Assembly (NCBI GenBank): GCA_964638715.1
Contig: CAZWZF010000009.1
Coordinates: 55,588 to 119,587 of the forward strand
DNA from: JBAXQQ01 sp037131695
GTDB taxonomy: Bacteria; Armatimonadota; Hebobacteria; CAIYQO01
Direction: 5' to 3'
DNA: 64,000 bases
Shown here: piece by piece, positions 37,229 to 47,700 of the stretch
Position numbering within the stretch: the stretch's first letter is position 1
Layout: the number at the start of each line of letters is the position of its first letter
Notes under the pieces: generated by a model
What the model was told of the DNA's origin: nothing
Seen by the model: only the letters and a program-made list of their open reading frames with translations
Database searches by the model: none
Made by a program: the position numbers and the translations under genes

Positions 37229-37401
37229 CTAAATATAAACTTTCATTCGTGCAAATAACTTCAAACGATTTATATCGATGTACAATAGCCAGCCCGGCTA
37301 TCCAATGTTTATTACAACTTCATCATTCATCAGCTTTTTTCATATACACATAACCTTCATAATTTGGTACAGTATCAACAATAATTTTGGAGGTTTATCA
37401 C

Positions 37402-37908
37402 ATGGAAATAAAATCTATATTTGATTTGGTTCCCCCATCTTGGCGCGAAATACGCAAAAGGTTTTCTCCAGTACGAAATGTTAATAAAATCAGAGATGAT
37501 GGCTTATCATTCACAGACCGAATTGCAATTGGTGCAACAGGTATTGTTGGTACAATGGGCTTTTTCTTTTTCTGTATTATTATGGTTACTGTGCCCTTGA
37601 TTTATCGGGATACAATGCCGGTAATTCAATACATCTCCAGTGGATATCTGCAGCTAATCTTCCTGCCGTTAATCATGGTTGGCCAAAACCTGCAAAGCAA
37701 ACATTCAGAATTGCGTGCAGAAAACGATTACCAGATAAATATGAAGGCAGAACATGAAATTGAAGTATTATACAAACATCTGGAATATCAAAATGCTATT
37801 TTGATAACAATGATGAAAAAAATGGATATTTCAATGGAAGAAGTTCTGCAATACAGTACAGAAATTTATACGGAAATAAACAAAAATAACCCTGACAAAA
37901 TGTCGTAA
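37402..37908 (+). CDS. DUF1003-family membrane protein
   Basis: A 168-residue protein resembling DUF1003: FTDRIAIGATGIVGTMGFFFFCIIMVTVPLIY (first helix, about 43-70), a second helix near LQLIFLPLIMVGQN, then LRAENDYQINMKAEHEIEVLYKHLE. The family's N-Q pair and the AE-D-QIN-AE-E pattern are conserved. ATG 37402 is chosen since GGAGGT (37389-37394) is the ribosome site; a TTG at 37387 overlaps it. The leader resembles that of ileS (TTGGAGGTTTAYCA). Function unknown, though relatives are associated with the cyclic-nucleotide or magnesium response only by annotation. Confidence 0.7.
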   Translation: MEIKSIFDLVPPSWREIRKRFSPVRNVNKIRDDGLSFTDRIAIGATGIVGTMGFFFFCIIMVTVPLIYRDTMPVIQYISSGYLQLIFLPLIMVGQNLQSKHSELRAENDYQINMKAEHEIEVLYKHLEYQNAILITMMKKMDISMEEVLQYSTEIYTEINKNNPDKMS

Positions 37909-37915
37909 TCAAGAT

Positions 37916-37945
37916 TATTCAGACGCAAAATTTTGCGTCTGAATA
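37916..37945. terminator. perfect palindromic hairpin between convergent genes
   Basis: TATTCAGACGCAAAA pairs perfectly with TTTTGCGTCTGAATA over 30 bp. It follows the DUF1003 stop by 7 nt and sits where the minus-strand propeller gene also ends, so it can serve both strands. No T-run follows outside the stem. Confidence 0.6.
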
Positions 37946-37960
37946 TGCCTGGTTTGAAGG

Positions 37961-37990
37961 TGTAGAGACGCACGGCCGTGCGTCTCTACA
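37961..37990. repeat. GTAGAGACG...CGTCTCTAC palindromic repeat
   Basis: A perfect 30-bp palindrome (TGTAGAGACGCACGG facing CCGTGCGTCTCTACA) immediately follows the 37916 hairpin. Palindromes with the arm TGTAGAGACG are known from many cyanobacterial and other genomes as dispersed elements. Confidence 0.7.
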
Positions 37991-38000
37991 ATCATTTTCA

Positions 38001-41000
38001 TTATTTCAACAATCCCCAACCCCAGTTTACCGGGTCTAACCGCGCTTCTGTTGGCAAGTCGTATACAATCTCGGCACCGTTGCGTGCCCAATGCATACGG
38101 GCAACGTTGCGCTGGCCGGCGGGATCGCTGAAGTTTATTGAGAAGTCAAGACCAAACTTTTCTGTCTTGGCATCCAACCCGATGGTTGTCCACGGGATGG
38201 CTGCTTCCAGGCGATAACCTCTATCAGTTATTTTCACCGCTGCTGTTACATCTGTGATTATTTCCACTTTATCCATGCGAACTTCACCGGATGGCGAACG
38301 GAATGACACCGGTTTTGCTCCGGCTGCTACCTTCGGCCTGTATGCAACAACTTTCACTTTGTCGCCGTCAGGTGCGAACAATATTCGAATATCACCGACA
38401 TCAACCGGACGTTTACCCGGCTTTTTGCCAATCCATACGCTTACTTCATCACCAGTTTTAAATAACGCCGTGGTATCTCCACCGGCATTTTTCCATGGAG
38501 AATCATCTTTCACATCAAATGCCACATAAAGATTTTTATCATCATACAACATTCGCGCGTTCCCCTGTGCTGTTTCGGAAATAACCATGTTGGCAAACGG
38601 AGATTTATCAAATTCGGTCAGGTCGCCATCGATAGTCACCGGTGCTTTTGCCAGCGGAATACCGAGTGTGCGTTCGCGTGGTGCTGTCCGTTTTTCATAT
38701 TGCTGTTTTGCCGATTCAATATCTTCCGCTGTCAAGGTGAAAGTTCCCAGGAATGGAACCGCTTTTACATCAGTTCCCAATACTTCGTAAACATGAATAG
38801 CATCGCTGGCCGCCATAAGATATACCTTACCGGTCTGCGGATGGCGGAAAATTCGGGTATTGAATAACTCTACCCATACAGAATAAGCGTTTGGCACTGG
38901 CCCGCGCATCGTATCTTCCAGCAGTGTGTCTACATACAAACCATGGTCAACATCCCAGGCGTGAACAAGAGAGTTTTCGTCACACCAGAAAAGATAATTA
39001 TTAATGATACCGGCTGGACCTGTCGGACAATATGTTTGTCCCGGTGCGGCAAAACCATCCGCGCGTTCACCAGCATGCCAGATAGGCTTGCCAGTAGCCG
39101 GGTCATACTTGGTTACCTGGGCAAACTCCCAGTCATGACCGTGACCAACACCAGGAAGACCGGCAGCGTTGTAACCGCCATTGAATCCATACACTGCGCC
39201 ACCTGCCGCATAAGCAGTCCGACAGCCAGGTGAACCGTGAGCAAGGCCATTCGCACCGCCATCATTACGCGCTTTTGCGACATATACCGCTTTTTCCCAG
39301 TCATATACAGGAACCCCATTTTTCCATTCCATCGCTGGTATTTTCCAAATTCCACCGGGAGTATTATCCGACCAGTCATGCATATATAAATCAAATTTAT
39401 CGTCAAAATACATACCCCATCCCTGTTGTGGTCCACCACCGCTTATCGGATAGCCCGGTGCAGTGGTTACCTTCCATTCGTCGGCCTGCATTTTTCCATC
39501 ACCATTAATATCTGACCATGTCCCTTTAATGCCGGTGTTTTTATTTGTTGCTTTGTAGCTTCCATCATCCTGTTTAATTACCCAATTAGCGAAAATTTTG
39601 CTGATAAAGCGAAAATTATCATCATTAAGTTCAACAATAGCGCCGCTGCCGCTACACCACCATATTTTACCATCATGCCATCTAATACGCGGCCACCATT
39701 TTGCGGAAGAACTTCCATCTCCTCCTGTCGCTGGATTGTAAACACCAATCCAATAACTATCAACTGCCCATGTACCAGTGGTGTAATTAAATATATAACG
39801 GATAATATCACCATGGGTGTCGCCATAAATATATTCCGGCTTTTCGTCATCGACGCCAAACATACCGCTATAATAATATGGCCCTTGAAACTCGCGTTCC
39901 AACTTGCCGGTAGATGACCAGCGGGTGAAACGTTTGGGTGCGGTACTCTCGGCGATAAACAGCGTATTTCCGCCGGTATTGCAAATCCCTACCGGGTCAA
40001 GGAAGTTTTCCGGCTGCATTTTACCGCATAACGGTCGTCCACCGCGTTTGCCCAGTGCGCGGGTTTCTTTGCCATCCTTATCAAAATAAACCACCTGGTT
40101 TCTCGGTGCGCCTACCGAGGCGACAAAACCGCCGCCAACGACCGTATCAATATCCCATACCGGCCCATCAGCATCGGCTAACTGGCGTTTTACGGTGCCA
40201 TCTGGTAATAATTCAGCAATTTTACTTCCCATGCCAACAAAAATACCGCCATTAGCATCGAATGTCACACCAGATACGCCATCCAATTTCCACGTCGAGG
40301 TTGCTTTTCCATTTGCCGGGTCAATGACATATAATGCATTCTGTTTTGGTGCAGTTAAATATAACTTGCCATCATGAAATGCCAGGTCGGTGGCAATTCT
40401 ATCGCCCTTAATATATTCGCCAAACATCGGCTGCGATTGCTGCGATGGCGCGTATAGCTTTTGTTTCCCCGTGGCTGCATCTACCCGCCACAACAATGGC
40501 CGCCGTGTATCACCACCATAATTTGATTGTCCTTCCGGGGCATCCATGGCGGAATCGCATACTATATACACCGATGTTCCGTCACATGCAACAGCAGCCT
40601 GGCTACCCTTCAACCACCAGTCCAAATGTGATTTCCAGATAACTTTGCCATCCTGGGTCATGCGAATCAGCCCACCTTCGCCTTCTTCAAAAGCCCACAG
40701 GACCAGGATATCGCTATTCGCATCCGCATTGACAGTGCAGATGTCCATCACATAACCCCACACGCCGCCCCAACTGCCGGTGCCGTCAGCGGTGCGATAA
40801 GCGGGGTTGCCGCTTTGACCGACACTGCCGACATATTTCAGCGAAAACTTTGGCGCGATGATGCCGTGATATTTGTAGGTTCCTGGTTTCGCCCAATGGC
40901 TATACATATCGCGGCCATCCCATATTACCGAATTGGACGATGGCTGCCCGGAAACCAATTGCCGAACAGTGACATCATTCTGGTCATAAATATTCAGGCT

Positions 41001-42782
41001 CATCCGGCCATTAAATGGTGGTTTAATAGTGATTTTCACCGCAGTAATCGGCCCATTATCTTCTCGCGGTAATGGACGGATATCCGGTTTCCACATCGTT
41101 GTTGTCGCAATAACTATGCGGCCATTGCCATTATCAGCAATATACACGCCATTCAGGTCGGCGGCAATCGCGTAAGGTCGATTCAGCCGGTCCAGGGTGC
41201 ATCCTTTCTCGCCTGTCACGCCAAGCCGCGCTATCAGCGCGCCGGTCTTTGCGTTTAATTGGTCAACTATATTACCGGCAGTATCGCACACATAAACATA
41301 ATCCATTGTGGCGGCGATGCGGCGAATTCCTTTGTAGTCATCCGCGGTTTTCCACGTTACGGTTTGCCCGTCTAATGATAACCTTGATACGCCTTTTGCG
41401 GTGGCGATATACACGCCATCCTGAGTTACCGCCAATGCCAAAACTCCCGGCATTTCAGTTTTCCATGCTGTCGGCAATGCCGTTTTATCCATTAATGGCC
41501 GCCGCCATATTGTCCCGGCGGTCGGGTCGGCAAATGCGATATCTTTTCCCATTATCGCCGCCTGACCGATACTTTTCACATCCGGCATATTCACTTCAAA
41601 ATCAAGGTGCCGCGCAGTACCGTCATAACCGACGGCAAATCCTTTGCTATTGCGATATAACAATATTCTGCCTTCAATTGCGGGCACTTCAGTAATTACA
41701 TTTTTACCATGCAGTGGGCCATTACAATCCAACAACTCGCCAATTGGCTGTTCCTTGGCAAATGATACCGGATGCTGAACATCATTGTTGCCACCAGCAG
41801 TAAACGCGATACCATGCAGGGAATTGCCATTCATTATAAGCTCTTCCAGTGAAATCGCGCCGATTCGGCGAGTATAAATGAAGTTCGTTCCATTCCATTT
41901 CGCCTCAACCGCACCGCTGCGTCCAGCAAAGAAATAACGGTCTCCAACCTGCACCATTTGCGCTGCCATGCGGGTTTCCTCAACGCCGGAGCCGCAATCG
42001 CCGGGAGCAGGCTTGGTTCCGGTGATATCCATTCTTCGCAACCCGCCGCTGTAACCGAAATAGTAGCGGTAATCACCCATTATCATCCCATCGATAGCAT
42101 CGCCAACTTTATCACCGGTTTGCGAATATCTGCCGTACCAATTAACACCGCCGGCATGCTGGATGGATATATTATTATCCGGATCAACCTGTATGATATG
42201 CCGCCATGGCCGAGTTGCACCCTTCGGATGTGTCAGGATGAATAGTGGCGATACAACAGCGGTAACCGGATCAACTGCTATTACCGGGTAAGTCATCGCG
42301 TCAATATTCGATTGTCCAACAATTATTCGTCCCTGCTTGTCCAGAGTTGGGGAAATAGCCCAGATTCCCGGTCCCTTTGCAATATTCTCAATGGTAATTT
42401 TGCTGGCATCCGCTGCAGTAGTCTGTATCCGGTATAGCGCGCTTTTACCGAGATATGGATTTAATGCCACGAAAAATATTGCGTCGCCAGCGCGTACCAT
42501 CAGCGACCGCGATACCAGCCCGGCACCATCCGGTAACTGCAGCACCGTCAGGCATTTCCCGTCCTGGTCGCAAACCGCAATCCCTTCATCCGCGCCGGCA
42601 AGGTATAACCGTCCCCTCGCATCGGCAGCAATGCCGGTATAAAAAGAATACGGGACCGGCCTGTCCGACAAACCACTGGTATTCCCCAACACCCCAACTG
42701 CCTTCAAAGCGATCGGCGCATCAGCAGCAAAGCCGGCTAACGCCAGCATAAATGACAACAAACTAACGAATAACAAACGCAT
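38001..42782 (-). CDS. giant secreted beta-propeller protein with FlgD-like Ig and CBM9/DOMON-like domains
   Basis: A 1593-residue protein with a signal peptide (MRLLFVSLLSFMLALAGFAA). About residues 30-570 and 680-1330 show repeating propeller blades (GIAADARGRLYLAG, AIAADLNGVYIADNGNGRI, GVTFDANGGIFVGMG) of NHL/quinoprotein type. Residues about 575-660 look like a FlgD-type Ig fold (SLNIYDQNDVTVRQL, VIWDGRDMYSHWAKPGTY). The end (about 1375-1593) resembles CBM9/DOMON sugar-binding domains (VTIDGDLTEFD, LYVAFDVKDDSPW, YRLEAAIPWTTIGLD). An AGAGGA ribosome site precedes ATG 42782. It is probably a surface or periplasmic binding or recognition protein; no enzyme motif was seen. Confidence 0.7.
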   Translation of the reverse strand: MRLLFVSLLSFMLALAGFAADAPIALKAVGVLGNTSGLSDRPVPYSFYTGIAADARGRLYLAGADEGIAVCDQDGKCLTVLQLPDGAGLVSRSLMVRAGDAIFFVALNPYLGKSALYRIQTTAADASKITIENIAKGPGIWAISPTLDKQGRIIVGQSNIDAMTYPVIAVDPVTAVVSPLFILTHPKGATRPWRHIIQVDPDNNISIQHAGGVNWYGRYSQTGDKVGDAIDGMIMGDYRYYFGYSGGLRRMDITGTKPAPGDCGSGVEETRMAAQMVQVGDRYFFAGRSGAVEAKWNGTNFIYTRRIGAISLEELIMNGNSLHGIAFTAGGNNDVQHPVSFAKEQPIGELLDCNGPLHGKNVITEVPAIEGRILLYRNSKGFAVGYDGTARHLDFEVNMPDVKSIGQAAIMGKDIAFADPTAGTIWRRPLMDKTALPTAWKTEMPGVLALAVTQDGVYIATAKGVSRLSLDGQTVTWKTADDYKGIRRIAATMDYVYVCDTAGNIVDQLNAKTGALIARLGVTGEKGCTLDRLNRPYAIAADLNGVYIADNGNGRIVIATTTMWKPDIRPLPREDNGPITAVKITIKPPFNGRMSLNIYDQNDVTVRQLVSGQPSSNSVIWDGRDMYSHWAKPGTYKYHGIIAPKFSLKYVGSVGQSGNPAYRTADGTGSWGGVWGYVMDICTVNADANSDILVLWAFEEGEGGLIRMTQDGKVIWKSHLDWWLKGSQAAVACDGTSVYIVCDSAMDAPEGQSNYGGDTRRPLLWRVDAATGKQKLYAPSQQSQPMFGEYIKGDRIATDLAFHDGKLYLTAPKQNALYVIDPANGKATSTWKLDGVSGVTFDANGGIFVGMGSKIAELLPDGTVKRQLADADGPVWDIDTVVGGGFVASVGAPRNQVVYFDKDGKETRALGKRGGRPLCGKMQPENFLDPVGICNTGGNTLFIAESTAPKRFTRWSSTGKLEREFQGPYYYSGMFGVDDEKPEYIYGDTHGDIIRYIFNYTTGTWAVDSYWIGVYNPATGGDGSSSAKWWPRIRWHDGKIWWCSGSGAIVELNDDNFRFISKIFANWVIKQDDGSYKATNKNTGIKGTWSDINGDGKMQADEWKVTTAPGYPISGGGPQQGWGMYFDDKFDLYMHDWSDNTPGGIWKIPAMEWKNGVPVYDWEKAVYVAKARNDGGANGLAHGSPGCRTAYAAGGAVYGFNGGYNAAGLPGVGHGHDWEFAQVTKYDPATGKPIWHAGERADGFAAPGQTYCPTGPAGIINNYLFWCDENSLVHAWDVDHGLYVDTLLEDTMRGPVPNAYSVWVELFNTRIFRHPQTGKVYLMAASDAIHVYEVLGTDVKAVPFLGTFTLTAEDIESAKQQYEKRTAPRERTLGIPLAKAPVTIDGDLTEFDKSPFANMVISETAQGNARMLYDDKNLYVAFDVKDDSPWKNAGGDTTALFKTGDEVSVWIGKKPGKRPVDVGDIRILFAPDGDKVKVVAYRPKVAAGAKPVSFRSPSGEVRMDKVEIITDVTAAVKITDRGYRLEAAIPWTTIGLDAKTEKFGLDFSINFSDPAGQRNVARMHWARNGAEIVYDLPTEARLDPVNWGWGLLK

Positions 42783-42977
42783 ATCAATGTCCTCTTATTA
42801 ACAAATATTGCTTAACCCATTAAATAAAATTGTACGTTGAGAGAAGGTTAATGTCAATGGAATTTTGGTGAATCTTACTCGATAACAGCAAACAAATTAT
42901 CGCAATTCAACCGTATCAACAACTAAAATAATTACTCACTGTCTAATTTATTTATAAATTAAAAAAGGAGAAACTTT

Positions 42978-44606
42978 ATGTTTCGTTATACATTAAGCGC
43001 ACTGGCGGTGGTTTTCATCTGCCTGCTGGTGCAATCTATCGCTTTTGCTGACGTTAAAGTGGCGAGTATTTTTAATGACCACATGGTGCTGCAGCGCGAA
43101 AAAACTGTTCCTGTTTGGGGAACTGCTGCTGTTGATGAAAAAGTTACCGTTAAATTTGCCGGTCAGGAAAAAAGCGTTGTTGCTGACAAAGACAGTAAAT
43201 GGATGGTTAAACTGGACGCGTTAAAGACCGGCGGTCCGGAAGTTATGACTATCACCGGCAAGAATACAGTTACCATCAATGATGTATTGATAGGCGAAGT
43301 TTGGATTGGCTCCGGTCAGTCTAATATGGCAATGAATGTTGCCAGTTTCAGCGGGAATGACCCGGTACTGGCAGAAGCAGCAAAGAAGACATACCCTAAA
43401 CTGCGAATGCTGGTTATGCCTAACATGAGATGGGTGGAAGCGTCCGACTCGAAAAATATCAATAACTACTCCGCTTTATTGTTTGCATTCGGGTATCAGT
43501 TGCAAAAAGCTCTCGGTGAAGATGTCCCCATAGGATTGATGGCCAGCGCAAATGGCGGCACAGCATCTGGTATGTGGGTGAATAGCCAACCACTGATAGA
43601 CGATCCGGCATGCCAGGAATCTGTAAAGAAATATGTAGCTTCTGGTCAGTATGATGTACTTATGAAAAGATACCAGGATGACTTGGCTAAATGGGAGAAA
43701 GATGTTGCTGACCTTAAGGCGAAAGCTGATGCGGAACCAGCACCGGTAGTCGACCCGAACGCGCCGGCGGCAACTACTCCAGTGAAAAAAGAACTGAAAC
43801 TGCCCAATAAACCAGGCCAACCCCAAAAACCCGGCGACTTCGGCTGGGCTGGCAGTTTGTACAAACAAAAAATTGTACCTTTAATACCATACGCGATTCG
43901 CGGGATATTATGGGACCAGGGTGAAGCCGGCAGCGGTTTCGTCGGTGCGGATAATTACCCGGTGATGGGCGTATTATTCAAAAGCTGGCGCAACGACTGG
44001 AAAACAGCGGCAGGCGATGATAAAGCCGGCGATTTCCCATTCCTGTATGTACAAAAACCCAGCGGCGGCGGTTGCGCATTTGACTTGACCAACCCGGTTA
44101 CTATCAAGGGTGAAAAGTTGGCGCCGTTACCGAAAGATGTTCCAGGATTTGATGGAAACCGCGAATTATACGCACGTTTGCTTGATTATCCCAACGTCTG
44201 GATTGTACAGTCATCCGATCTGGGTAAAGACACCCACCCGGTAAACAAATCAGGCTATGGGGCACGCGCCGTACAGGTAGCATTGGGTTCAACATATAGC
44301 AAGAAAGTAGAAACTAACGGCCCTATCTTCAAATTGTTAAAAATAGAAGATAACAAAATCCGTCTTGAATTCACCCATGCTGGACAAGGATTAACCCCCG
44401 GTCAATCTGACAAACTGCAAGGTTTTGCCATCGCCGGCGAAGACAAGAAATTCGTTTGGGGAGACGCGGTGATCGACGGACAAACCGTTGTTGTGTCATC
44501 AGATAAAGTTGCAAAGCCAACCGCCGTAAGATATTTCGGAGTATCATTCTGCAATTTGTTTAATAAGGATGGCTTGCCCGCGCTGATATTTAGAACGGAT
44601 AAATAG
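42978..44606 (+). CDS. secreted sialate O-acetylesterase-like SGNH hydrolase
   Basis: A 542-residue protein with a signal peptide (MFRYTLSALAVVFICLLVQSIAFA). The N-terminal region DVKVASIFNDHMVLQREK then GEVWIGSGQSNM gives the SGNH nucleophile Ser115. GILWDQGEAGSGF is the conserved Gly/Asn-block region of the SASA (DUF303) family, and DLGKDTHPVNKSGYGARA supplies the Asp-x-x-His pair. An unusual Pro/Ala-rich insert near 245-285 divides the domain. The enzyme would remove O-acetyl groups from sialic acids or other glycans, which fits the O-acetylation cluster 4 kb away. AAAAGGAGAAA precedes the ATG. Terminator hairpins follow. Confidence 0.85.
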   Translation: MFRYTLSALAVVFICLLVQSIAFADVKVASIFNDHMVLQREKTVPVWGTAAVDEKVTVKFAGQEKSVVADKDSKWMVKLDALKTGGPEVMTITGKNTVTINDVLIGEVWIGSGQSNMAMNVASFSGNDPVLAEAAKKTYPKLRMLVMPNMRWVEASDSKNINNYSALLFAFGYQLQKALGEDVPIGLMASANGGTASGMWVNSQPLIDDPACQESVKKYVASGQYDVLMKRYQDDLAKWEKDVADLKAKADAEPAPVVDPNAPAATTPVKKELKLPNKPGQPQKPGDFGWAGSLYKQKIVPLIPYAIRGILWDQGEAGSGFVGADNYPVMGVLFKSWRNDWKTAAGDDKAGDFPFLYVQKPSGGGCAFDLTNPVTIKGEKLAPLPKDVPGFDGNRELYARLLDYPNVWIVQSSDLGKDTHPVNKSGYGARAVQVALGSTYSKKVETNGPIFKLLKIEDNKIRLEFTHAGQGLTPGQSDKLQGFAIAGEDKKFVWGDAVIDGQTVVVSSDKVAKPTAVRYFGVSFCNLFNKDGLPALIFRTDK

Positions 44607-44623
44607 AGCAAACCACCCCCTGC

Positions 44624-44644
44624 CCCCTCCTTGGCAAGGAGGGG
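44624..44644. repeat. CCCCTCCTT/AAGGAGGGG hairpin repeat
   Basis: CCCCTCCTT (44624-44632), loop GGC, AAGGAGGGG (44636-44644). It lies just after the esterase stop and is similar in style to the 37183 repeat. Confidence 0.55.
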
Positions 44645-44661
44645 AGTTTAAACCACATCCT

Positions 44662-44695
44662 ATCCCCTTCTTAGCACATGAAGGGGATTTTTTTT
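44662..44695 (+). terminator. Rho-independent terminator after the esterase
   Basis: ATCCCCTTC pairs with GAAGGGGAT around a 9-nt loop and is followed by eight T residues. Confidence 0.85.
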
Positions 44696-44787
44696 CTTAT
44701 CAATCTTAACCGGGACTGGTATTTTACTCGTTTGAAGTCGAAATTTTATTGTCAATCGTCAATTGTCAATTCTTCTCTAATCTCTCT

Positions 44788-47700
44788 TCACTTAACCACC
44801 ACACCTGCAAATATCGCCTTGATAATCTTCTCCTGCGCTGCCATTGCATCCGGTGTTCCCTGTACTGATATCAGCAGCAAATCTTCTTTGCCTACTTTAA
44901 TTGCCAGGTATTGCTGATCCAGGTTGGTCATGCCCGGATGGGCGGTGGCGGCGAATTGGTATACTGCTATCAGACCTTTTGTTTTTCCATCTGCCAATAC
45001 TACCGGCTGGCGATCCTGCGTGTCAGAGACCGAAAATTGCGGCAGGTATTCTTCCATCGCGATATAAACCTTGGGGATAAAGCGTATGCGCAATGCGTTG
45101 CCACCGATGACAGCTTCACGGTTGTCAGGCTGTCCGCTGCATACCGTATCTTTCGGCAGCATGACGGTGTAGCCGCGAGTTGCATTAGTTTCTGCAACCA
45201 GCAACAATGCTGCATCAGGAGCAGGCAAGGCTGCTTCTGCTTTTGGCAAGGCTGTCGGTGGGCCTAACGGTGCTTCAACTGGAGTGCCGGTTAATTTATC
45301 TACCAGCACAGGAATTGGTACCTGGCCGACGATATCTTCATCCCAACGCGGCCAAACATTTGTCAAGCCATTTACGCCTACACGAATACGCACTGCCGGG
45401 ACACCTTTTAAACCGAGTGCAGGAATTGAAACCTGATAGACAGTTTTATCTTTTTCAAGATTAATAATATTATCATCGCGGCGTTCCCAGGTTCGTCCAT
45501 AACTGACGGATGCCGATGATACCGGGATATTCGTTCGCCAACTGACGCAGATGGTGCCATCTTTCTGCAATTCCGCACGGGCATCAAGGATTTGCGGACC
45601 GGCTTGTTTCTCGGTAACACGCAGCACCCGCGGGTAATCAACTGTTTTTAACCGAACCGTCAGACTGTTTTCAGTCGAAGATACTATCTGTACCGGTACA
45701 TCAATGCTGGTCAGCAAGTCATAGCCGGAAACTGTAGCACCGATTCCACGAATATTGCCTATCGTTACATCAAAATCCTGTTCCGGCATATCATAGCGCG
45801 CCGGATCCATTGCCGGTTTAGTCTTGTCCCAGACATGGCTGACATCGAGAGTCGCCACGTAATATGGAATGACGAACTGATTTGCTGACAATTGGTATGG
45901 CATAAATGCGAAATCATCACGATTCCAGCGATTTGGATGAGCCGGGGTATCATCGCCGGGATAGGCAAGTCGCGGTTTATATTCGACCAGTTCATTTACC
46001 TGCAACTGGCGTGAGGTTTTGATGGTTTTACCGGTATCCATCAATTTAACAAGCCATCCCAGTCCGGCAAATTCCGGTGGAATAGTCTTTCGCACTTCAT
46101 CATTCAATTCATATTTATTCTTATCCAACGCCTGGTAAAATGCCCTGGGAAGCATACCAATGCTGTAGCGGTCGGCTTGCGGACTGAACATGAATATTCG
46201 GTATAACCCCTTTGATGCCTGGAAAATATATTGCCGCAGCATATTCTTTCCTGCCAAATGAATATCAAGCGCTTGCATTTGCGGGTCGTCGTCAGTTGCT
46301 CCGGTTTGTTTCTTTAATTCAGTGAAGAATTGCGAACGGTCGTAATTAACCTCAGTCTGCCACACCTCAGCAATTCGGAAATCACCATTATGAGTGTAGC
46401 GGCCATGGCCGCGGAACAAAACCAGCCTTGAATCCGGCATTAAATCACGGGTGATATGTTCGGTCTTAAATCCGGTAAACATGAATTCTGGACATCCCAG
46501 ACGGAAAGTAGGAATAAAGAAAGAACCCGGTTCAACAGTATGCCAATCTTTATTATCTTTTTTACCTTCAAACTTTCCTGTAGCATCTATAACACCGCTG
46601 TTTTTATTATTCAACGGGGTAGCAGGTGAACTGTCACGCCAGCCACCGGTATAATAATGCCGGCTGAAACCTGCCTGGTTATCCCACAGTCCGGTTCCAT
46701 TATCCCACGGCCACTGGTTGGCAAATCCACTGATGACATGCACACCCTGAAAACCGTTTTTCGGGTCATTGTAATAATCAATCGTCCCAGGAAGAATGGT
46801 ATATAAATAATTTTTCTCTTCAAATTTCAGCCGTGCGGTAGGAGCATATTCCGGCTTAATATCACGTTCATGTTTATAAACAAATGGTTCAGAAAACTGG
46901 AACTTTTCATCGTAATAATTGTTTATATTTAGAAAATTCGAGCCAAAAGTCTGTTCATTCCAAACTTCAACATCAAATCCTACATCCTGCTTTTCATCAG
47001 AACCCAGGCTCTCGCGTACAAATTTTCCTACATTAGCGGCATAACGCATCCAGCCATCAAAAGTCTCCTTTGCTGCCGGTACCGGGGTGCCATCCTTCAG
47101 TTTAGCCCCTTGGAACGGTTGATATTTCAACTCTTTCAAACAATATCTGCCCGCTTTAACATCATAAGGCAAATCGGATGACAGATACGCGGTGCCATCT
47201 GCGTCAAGTTTGGTAATCATCGGGTAAGCGGCAATATAGTTGGGATGCTGGAAACCAGTATATCCAGGACGAATCTTGCTGGTATCTTTGAACTTGATAA
47301 TTTTGTCGCCTCTTTTGACATCTGCAAGAACTTCCACCCAAACGTCACGCACCGGACAGGGAACGCCGTGATGGGCATTCAACAATATAAGCGGTCGTAT
47401 GTTATGTTTCTTCAAAATGGCAAATATCTGGGCTAATCTCGTCTTCATATGCGGCATCAAATCATCATCCCAACCGGTACCACCCCACCCTATCTCGACC
47501 CGCATATTCCGAATCCCGCTTTCTTCCAACAACTGGCACAAAGCTTCGGTATATTTTACATCAACGTTATATTGGGTACCACAGAAGTTAGTCATGCGGC
47601 TTGCCGACCAGGTATCCATATAACTGCGCCATGGGGTATTAAAATAGCTGATAATGCCGAATGGTACATTAGCCTGTCCGGTATCTTCATAGGGGCCAGC

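Noticed and set aside
37159..37353. 64-codon plus-strand frame after hydE
   Set aside because: It is largely the CCCCCTC repeat and has no ribosome site or family pattern.
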